Source: Micavibrio aeruginosavorus (lineage in GTDB: Bacteria > Pseudomonadota > Alphaproteobacteria > Micavibrionales > Micavibrionaceae). Taken from it: a stretch of DNA of 64,000 nt. Positions 53,618 through 62,100 of the stretch are shown here, piece after piece. The stretch spans positions 1,948,342-2,012,341 of the forward strand of contig CP066681.1 of assembly GCA_016432265.1 (NCBI GenBank). The letters run 5' to 3'. The first letter of the stretch is position 1. Each line of letters starts with the position of its first letter. A program made the position numbers and the translations under genes. The notes beneath the pieces were generated by a model that searched no databases, had not been told where the DNA came from, and saw nothing but the letters and a program-made list of their open reading frames with translations.

Positions 53618-56185
53618 CTATTGCCGAACCTCAACCCAGTTATTCCCATCACAATATTGCAGCGCATTACTGGTCGCATTATACAGGATTTGCCCGGCGC
53701 GCCCCTCCGGCCCGCCGCACAAAACCATGGATGGGTTGACAATATCATCACCATTAATTGACCCCACGCCCAAAGAACCCGACCAACTTGAACCCCAGCA
53801 CCAGGCCTCGGATTGCACAATCCCGCATGAGAACCCCCAGCGCGAAGCCGATAGAGAACTCCAGCGTCCGCCCCCCTGAATGGCATAGGGTATATCGCTG
53901 TCGGAGGCAATCGGGCCGTTCCCCATCTCACCGCTGCTATCGCTCCCCCAGCACCAGGCTGAATCATCGCTCATGATCCCGCAACTGATCCCATTACCCA
54001 AAGACAGAAATTTCCATGAGCCGCTGCCGCTGATCTGCACGGGCAATCCCTGATTGCCCGTTATCCCCGGGCCATTGCCCAGTTGCCCCACATTATCCTC
54101 GCCCCAGCACCATACGGTGTCATCGGATTTTATGCCGCATGTCTGGTCATATCCCGCTGCGATGAATTTCCACGTTCCGCCACCTGCCACCTGCACAGGT
54201 ACATTGCTGTTCGTATAGGTATTATCTCCCAGCTCGCCAAAACCGTTAGATCCCCAGCACCAGGCTGTATCGTCGCTCTTGACCCCGCACGTATAGCCAG
54301 CTCCACCACTCAATTGCTTCCATGTGTACCCGCCACTGACAGGGACAGGGGAAAATTCATCGTTATTGGCGCCATTGCCCAGTTCACCACTAGATCCGCT
54401 CCCCCAGCACCAGGCAGAACCATCCGATTGAATGCCGCAACTATGCAGATTGCCAGATGTAATTTGTAACCATGTCGCGCCGCCATCATCAAGCTGCACG
54501 GGTTGGCGCGCGGTCTGTCCTGTACCGTCCCCGGTCATGCCAATATCCCACCCCGCCCCCCAGCACCATCCTGTATTGTCAGATTTGATGCCGCAGGTAT
54601 GATAAGCGCCGGCGCTCATATCCAGCCATGTGCCGCCACCCGCCATAGGATCGGGCACAAACTTGGATCCCGTAACGCCGACCCCATTTCCCAATTGTCC
54701 GTCGCTATCGGTACCCATGCACCAGCCGGTGCCATCGGCCTTGATCCCGCAGCTATGCTCATCCCCCACCGTAATTTTGTTCCATTGATTACCCCCTGCC
54801 ACGGGCTGCGGTGCCGAAAAATCCTTGAACGGGTTGCCTTGCCCCAAATTATGGCTGTAGTTATTGCCCCAGCACAGTAACTGCCCGTCAGTCTTAATAC
54901 CGCAATTCGCGTTATAACTGCCCGCAACATATGACCATGTGGTGCCTGCAGCTATGGCCACAGGCGATTGCTGGTTTGTCTTATTGCCATTTCCGACCTG
55001 ACCGTCGGAATTTGATCCCCAGCACCACAACGAATCATCGGATTTTATGCCGCAGCTTGCCCCGGCCGCACTGATAAATTTCCACGTTCCGCCCCCGGAC
55101 ACCGCCCCCGGCGAACTGGTATTACCACCCGCGCCATTACCAAGTGTCCCTCCGCTATCATTCCCCCAGCAATGCAGGGTATTATCCGTCTTAATGCCGC
55201 AAGCATGGTAATCGCCAGCAGAGACATCCAGCCATAAAGCCCCCCCCGCTACAAGATAGGGAGATTGCTGATCAGCGGTAACACCCGCGCCATTACCCAA
55301 CTGACCGAGATTATCTCTCCCCCAACAATAAAGGGTATTATCCGACTTAACACCACAGCTAAGTCGATCCCCAACATCAACATCAATCCATGATCCACCG
55401 CCATCTACCTCGGCAGGAACATAACTGTTGCCGGAAGCGCCGTTACCCAACTGGCCATAGTCATCCGTTCCCCAGCAATGCAGCGTACTATCCATTTTTA
55501 TGCCGCAGGAATGATATATGCCCACGCTGACCTTCTTCCAGCTCCCGCCGCCGGAGATCTCCGTCGGCACATCGCGATCATTTGTGTCATTCATGCCGAT
55601 CTGCCCGTAATAATTCCCGCCCCAGCACCACAAGGTGTTATCAGATTTTATGGCGCAGCTTGATACGTTGCCAGTCGAAGACGTCAGCCATTCATCGGAA
55701 GAGATTTGCAGCGGAACATATTGTATAGACGAGTCAGGGCCATTACCCATAGAACCAAACCATCCCTCATCACCCCAGCACCACAAAGTACCATCGCGAT
55801 TAATGCCGCAAACCCCATACCCGCCAAGACCAACAACCTTCCATCCGCCCACCTGACTGCCGCCGACAGGGCCTGCCGCGCGGAATGCGTTGCCGGCGCA
55901 GCCCTGCAGAACGCGGTAGTCCGTATTATAAACCAGCTCTCCTTCGGCCAGGCTGGGGTTCGTGCATCCGCCACTGCCCGATCCGGGCTTTGTCATCCGT
56001 ACCCAGTCCGTGTCATTGCAATACTGAAACAGCTTTTCCGTCTGGTTATAAACGATAGATCCTGCCGTTCCGGACGGATTGGAACAGGCGGCAAACGCCG
56101 CAGGATTGACAGCCATTGCGACAACAAGCAAGGCAGAGAATAAAACCGCCTTCAGCAATCCGATTTTTCGATGATCCAAAGGCAT
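53618..56185 (-). CDS. Exported protein with 14 RCC1 repeats and flanking YN...W modules
   Basis: An 855-residue protein. A signal peptide (LLKAVLFSALLVVAMAVNPAAFA) is followed by two short modules (GSIVYNQTEKLFQYCNDTDWV; GELVYNTDYRVLQGCAG). Then come 14 RCC1-type repeats of about 48-50 residues, each with a C-G-I-x-x-D-x-x-x-x-C-W-G core such as CGIKSDNTLWCWG. A third module closes the protein (GQILYNATSNALQYC). Fourteen repeats fit two seven-bladed propellers. The regularly paired cysteines suggest a disulphide in each blade, suited to an exported protein. ATG 56185 lies seven bases after the fibre gene's stop, so I prefer it to the overlapping 56227 start. The role is unknown; surface binding is plausible. 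Confidence 0.85.
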   Translation of the reverse strand: MPLDHRKIGLLKAVLFSALLVVAMAVNPAAFAACSNPSGTAGSIVYNQTEKLFQYCNDTDWVRMTKPGSGSGGCTNPSLAEGELVYNTDYRVLQGCAGNAFRAAGPVGGSQVGGWKVVGLGGYGVCGINRDGTLWCWGDEGWFGSMGNGPDSSIQYVPLQISSDEWLTSSTGNVSSCAIKSDNTLWCWGGNYYGQIGMNDTNDRDVPTEISGGGSWKKVSVGIYHSCGIKMDSTLHCWGTDDYGQLGNGASGNSYVPAEVDGGGSWIDVDVGDRLSCGVKSDNTLYCWGRDNLGQLGNGAGVTADQQSPYLVAGGALWLDVSAGDYHACGIKTDNTLHCWGNDSGGTLGNGAGGNTSSPGAVSGGGTWKFISAAGASCGIKSDDSLWCWGSNSDGQVGNGNKTNQQSPVAIAAGTTWSYVAGSYNANCGIKTDGQLLCWGNNYSHNLGQGNPFKDFSAPQPVAGGNQWNKITVGDEHSCGIKADGTGWCMGTDSDGQLGNGVGVTGSKFVPDPMAGGGTWLDMSAGAYHTCGIKSDNTGWCWGAGWDIGMTGDGTGQTARQPVQLDDGGATWLQITSGNLHSCGIQSDGSAWCWGSGSSGELGNGANNDEFSPVPVSGGYTWKQLSGGAGYTCGVKSDDTAWCWGSNGFGELGDNTYTNSNVPVQVAGGGTWKFIAAGYDQTCGIKSDDTVWCWGEDNVGQLGNGPGITGNQGLPVQISGSGSWKFLSLGNGISCGIMSDDSAWCWGSDSSGEMGNGPIASDSDIPYAIQGGGRWSSLSASRWGFSCGIVQSEAWCWGSSWSGSLGVGSINGDDIVNPSMVLCGGPEGRAGQILYNATSNALQYCDGNNWVEVRQ

Positions 56186-56192
56186 AGCTTTC

Positions 56193-59100
56193 TTATGCCC
56201 CCGTGTTGTGGCGCCGCCGTCTTGCAATTCCCGTCGCTACGATGATCAGGCCCGATCCGGCCGCCGCTGCCAGCATGCCCAGCAACATGCCCATGCCCAC
56301 AGAGGCCTTGTTGATGCCATAGCCGGTATGGGCTTTCAGTCCCTGGACATCGCGGGTCAGGTCGTTCAAGGCCGTGACCATCTGCTCGCGATCCGATTTC
56401 AGGGCTGCCAGTTCGGCTTTCAACATGTCGTTCTCCGCCTTCAACTCCTTGGTGGCCTCGACGATCGGGGCGATCATGCCAATATAGTTGACCGACAGGT
56501 AATGCTCGGGCGATGTCTGGTCTTCGCGCACCAGTTCGGGGAATATTCTGCGGATATCCTGCGCCATGACGCCGAATTCAACGTTCCGATCCTTATCGCC
56601 CTTCATCGTAAAACTGAACGTATCGATCATCGCCAGTTTTTCAAGCATGCTGCCGCGGTTGCCGAGCGGGTGTATATTCTCTTTCAGGCGGCGGTCGGAA
56701 ACGTCGGTGATCGTGCCCGTATATTCGATATCGCCGGTTACATCCAGCGCGACACTCGGGGCGGAATTGCCAATCCCCACCCAATCGTTCGCCATGTCGC
56801 CATATATGGTGTTGCCGATATTCAACTGATTGCTGGCCGTTGCGCTGGTGAAAGTGATTCCCGAACCGATAACGATGTTGCCGGAGCCTGTTGTCAGGTT
56901 ACTTCCCGCATTATACCCCAAGGCTACGTTATCGCCACCACTTGTCACAGCAACCAAGGCGCTATGACCTATGGCAGTGTTGTTTGTTCCTGTATTGCTT
57001 GCCGGCGTTGTACTACCTCTTAAGGCGTAAGAACCAAGAGCCGTGTTATTCGTAAAGGCCAGAGTTGCAGTTGAATCTGAGTAACCCATCGCTTCATAAC
57101 CAACAGCCACATTCTCACCGCGCCTTGTCGTTGTAGACAGCGCACCAGAGCCGACAGCCACATTACGATTACCCCAGGTCAGGTCTTCCAAAGCTGATTT
57201 GGCGACTGTTTGAGACACAGCTCCTATCGCAATGTTATTAGAAGAAATTGTGGCATTTTTTAACGTATTTATACCAATAGCAGTGTTATTTGACCCATTT
57301 GTAACGCTCGATAGCGCATATGATCCAAACGCAGTATTATTAATACCCACTGCAAGAGATTGCATTACCATGGGCCCGACCCCAACATTACCGGAAGCCG
57401 AACTCGCCGCGCCTACGCCTGTTCCAAGATACATACTATTCGAACTATATCCAACACGTGCGTCTGAAAGATCATCAATCGCGCTGCTGGCCGCCGCACC
57501 GTTCACCCACTGGCCACCACCGCTGCTGCTATAGTACAGCACCTGCCCGGCTGTCGGCGCGGATATCGTCACATCGTCCAGATCCACCAGCCCCAGCCCG
57601 ACAGGCGCCGGTTGACCGCTGACATTGTTGATCAGGGAACTGCTGAAGGTCAGGCCGCTTTCGCCCGCATTGACCTTGACGAAATATCCCGCCGAACCAC
57701 CGTAAGAAGCCGGCGTATCTGTCAGGCCGACAAACGTGCCCGTTGCCGCCCCGGTGACGATGTCCTGCCAGGATCCGGCCTGATAGCCTTCGAACTTGTC
57801 GTTCTGGCTGTTGTAGCGGATCATGCCGTTTACTGGGGACGAGGGTCTTTGCGCGGTCGTACCACGAGCCAGAACCACCGCCCCCGTTCCCGCCACATCC
57901 AACTCGGAAACCGGGTTTGATGTTCCCAACCCCAGATAACCCGCCGATGAATAAGTGAAATTTGAAGACGCCGCGAAACTGCCAGCGCTATTGAACTGGA
58001 TGCCGCGATCCGGGGCCGAAGCTGATCCGCCCGCAGCACCTGTCACGATATCCTGCCATGAACCGGCCTGATAGCCTTCGAATTTTCCTGTCTCGCTGTT
58101 ATAACGCAACATGCCGTTCACTGCACTGCCCGGGCGCTGGGCGGTTGTGCCCTTGGGCAGCACAATCGCATCCGTGGCCGCCCCAACATCAATCACGCCG
58201 CGGGCGGAAAGCTGGGTGGACGGCGCATTCGGATCGATAACGAGATTGCCGCCAAACAGCCCCATCGTGTTGCTTGAGGAGAAGACAACGCTATCCTGAT
58301 TGCCCATGAAAATGCCCAATGACTGGATTCCCAGAACCTGCGGGCGTGTCGAAATCACCGTGGCGTCATCAAACAAGCCTAAGCCCGCCGAACCATCGCC
58401 ACTGCCGGCGATGAATTGATCGCCGACCTGCACATGGCGGCCCAGAGCCAATGAAGCCAAACCTGAAGTCTCGGTAAACCTGCCGATGGCAATGCTGTCG
58501 TTATCGCGGGCGATGGCCACGTTGCCGATAGCAACCGCACTTTCGCCTTCCGCCGTTGCACCGTTACCCTGCGCAAAACTGTAATTTCCCTTGGCGATTA
58601 CGTTGCGGCCAAAAGCCGTGCTGTGGGTGCCGATATCGCCATCCATCCATTCCACGCCCGATATGGTTTGCCCCGCGCGGATAGAGGAGGACTGAACATC
58701 AAAATAGAATCCTGAATACGACCCCAGCCCCGGCCCGCTGGCTGTGGCGGTATGCGTTCCCTTAAGGGATATATCACCATCGGCCTTGTACACAAAATTG
58801 CCGTCTGCCGCGAAATTGCCACCGCTGTTGAACTGGATGCCGCGATCCGGGGAAGCCGCGCTTACCAGAGATCCCAAAGATGAAGTTTCCCATTGCCCGC
58901 TAGCGCTGTTATAGCGAATAACGTCGTTATCGTTCGGAGCGGCGGCACTGACATCGTCCAGATGGTCGAGGTTCATCCCTGTCGGGGCCGGAACGCCGCT
59001 GACCGTATTGATCAGGGAACTGCTGAAGGTCAGGCCGCTTTCACCCGGGTTGACCTTGACGAAATATCCGGCCGATCCAGCATAGCTGGACGGGGTATCG

Positions 59101-62100
59101 GTCAGGCCCAAGAAGCTGGAAACAGCCGCACCCGTGACAATATCCGCCCATGCGCCGGCCTGATAACCTTCGAATTTGCCGCCTTCGCTGTTGTAGCGGA
59201 TCATGCCGTTGACGGGAGATGTCGGCCTTTGCGCATTGCCGCCGCGCGGTAAGATCGCAGCATCGTTAGTCGCTATATCGAGGCCCACAGAGGGTGTCGT
59301 GTTATTGATACCCACCCTTGTACCCGTGCTGGCGCCCAGCAGGGTGAGGCCGGTCGTCGCGGCATTATTATAACGCGGCATCATGGTCATGCGGGTTGTA
59401 AAGGTGGCGGCCGCCGCATCTGTGGCCACCGTTTCAATCTGGCTGCCCAGATTGTCGGTGCCGTCTGTCGTCGTTTCCAGATAGGATTCAATCGAACTGC
59501 CGATGCCGTTGGCGCCGGCGCCCCCCGTGCTGTAGCGACTCAGGACAAGGTTGCTTAAAACCGAGTTGCCTGTCGTGCCCTCTTTTACGATGGCGATGTC
59601 CCGCGTATTGCCCACAGCAGTAATATCGAGGGATCCGTCCCATCCGTCAATGCGCGACACCAGCGTCGACGTGTTATTATAGAACCGCAAGCCTGCGGCG
59701 TTCCCTCCAGCATTCGTCTGGTACAGGTTCAAGACGCCGATATTCCCCGCGGTCGAGGTGCCTAAGTTCAAGGCTCCGCTCTGGTATGTCATCAACGCGT
59801 CAGCCGCAAGGGCCCCGCCGCTGTTGAACTGGACGCCGCGATCCGGCGACGCCGCGCTCACCATGGATCCCAGAGCCGAAGTTTCCCATAGCCCGCTGGC
59901 GCTGTTATAGCGAATAACGTCGTTATCATTCGGGCTGGCGGCAGAAACATCGCCCAGATCATCCAGATTCGGCAGGGCGGGCGCTGGCTGTCCGGTGACG
60001 GACGGAATAATCTGATCGGTGAACTCAAGCCCGGTTTCCCCGCTGTTGACGCGGACAAACTGCCCGGCGCCCCCGGCATAGCTGGCCGGAGTGTCGGTCA
60101 GGCTGACAAAGCTCGACACAGCGGCGCCTGTTACAATATCCTGCCAGCTTCCAGCTTGGTAACCCTCAAACTTGCCGTTCTGGCTGTTGTAACGGATCAT
60201 GCCGTTTACTGGAGACGAGGGTCTTTGCGCGGTCGTACCACGAGCCAGAACCACCGCCCCCGTTCCCGCCACATCCAACTCGGAAACCGGGTTTGATGTT
60301 CCCAACCCCAGATAACCCACCGATGAATAAGTGAAATTTGAAGACGCCGCGAAGCTGCCGCCGCTGTTGAACTGGATGCCGCGATCCGGTGCCGAAGCCG
60401 AGCCGCCCGCAGCACCTGTCACGATATCCTGCCATGAACCGGCCTGATAGCCTTCGAATTTTCCTGTCTCGCTGTTATAACGCAACATGCCGTTCACCGG
60501 TGAAGACGGGCGCTGGCTGGTCGCGCCATACGGCATCACAATCGCATCCGTGGCCGCGCCAACATCGATCACGCCGCGCGCGGATAGTTGCTGCGCCGGG
60601 ACGCGCGGGTCAATGACCATCCGCCCGCCAAACAGCCCCATCGTGTTGCTTGAGGAGAAGATAATACCGTTCTGATCTCCCATGAAGACGCCCAGCGAAG
60701 AGTCGCCAGAAACTACGGAAGGAATTCCCGGCGCAGGCCCCAGACCCAGACCCATGGCAAATGCGCCAGACGCCTGAACACTGTTACCCATCGCAATTGA
60801 ATTATCGCCGCTCGCAAGAGCGCCGGAGCCCATCGCCAGAGAATACATTCCGCTTGCCACCGTGGCTGCCCCGATCGACACCGACGAATCGTTCGTCGAT
60901 TGCGCAAAATTACCAATTGCCACGCTGGTGTTACCTGTGGCTGTGGTAAAGGCGCCAAGGGAAACCGTGCCGTAGTTGTTTGCCTCCACGCTATCGCCGA
61001 TCGCCACGCTGCGGCCTCCCGTGGCTTTCGCCCATGCGCCCATGGCCACGCTGCTCTCGCCGCTGGCTTCCGTATCATAGCCGGCGGCAAAGCTATAATC
61101 GCCGGTGCTGGTGAAATTCCATTGATCGCCGGATACAGTCCCCGCGCGGAAAGCCGATTTGCCCGGATCGAAGAACATGCGCGTGCCGGCGCCTGAAACC
61201 GGTTCTGTCCCTGCTCCGGTATAGGTGCCAGAAACTACCAGCGCCCCTTGCGATGTGTAGACAAAATTGCTATCCGCCGCGAAATTGCCGCCACTGTTGA
61301 ACTGAATGCCGCGATCCGGGGCCGAAGCCGATCCGCCCGCAGCACCTGTCACGATATCCTGCCATGCGCCCGCCTGATAGCCTTCGAACTTTCCGGTTTC
61401 GCTGTTATAACGCAGCATGCCGTTCGTCGGGGACGCGGGGCGCTGGGCCGTCGTACCGCTATTCAAGGCTACGGCTCCGCTGCTGGTGAAACTGATCAAA
61501 CCGTCTTTGTCAATCTGCAACCGTGTTGTTAGGCCTGATCCGCCATTGGTTTTCAACCTCAAACCGCCCAAACCATACGAAAGGGTATCGCCATCGTAAT
61601 AAGTAATACCTGCCGCAGGAACACTCGACACATCCCCATCACCCATATAGATGCCGTTTTCAACGCTATTGGACATCGTCCTTATAGTCAGTGCTCCGCC
61701 ATAGAACTGGCCAACATAGCCAGATGAGCCATAATTAACATCGATAAATGGGCCGCGGTTGGCCCATGTATCCAAGTTGACAGTTCCGTTTGTTCCGGAA
61801 AAGCTTGCGCGTGCAGACGATGAAGGGGCATCTATAGTCGCAAGACTCGCGACATTTAAGCCACCGTCGACACCCAAAGTTCCTACGGAAGAATAAGTAA
61901 GGCCCGCGCTGGCCGCAAAGCTGCCGCCGCTGTTGAACTGAACGCCGCGATCCGGGGCCGCCGCGCCCGCAGCACCTGTCACGATATCCTGCCACGTGCC
62001 CGCCTGATAGCCTTCGAATTTGCCGCTTTCGCTATTGTAACGGATCATGCCGTTCACAGGCGCGCCCGGACGATCCGCTGTTGCGCCTGAAGGCAGAACC

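Noticed and set aside
56208-57023. Plus-strand ORF of 271 codons opposite the S74 domain
   Set aside because: It is a shadow of the fibre frame; the S74 motifs are on the minus strand.
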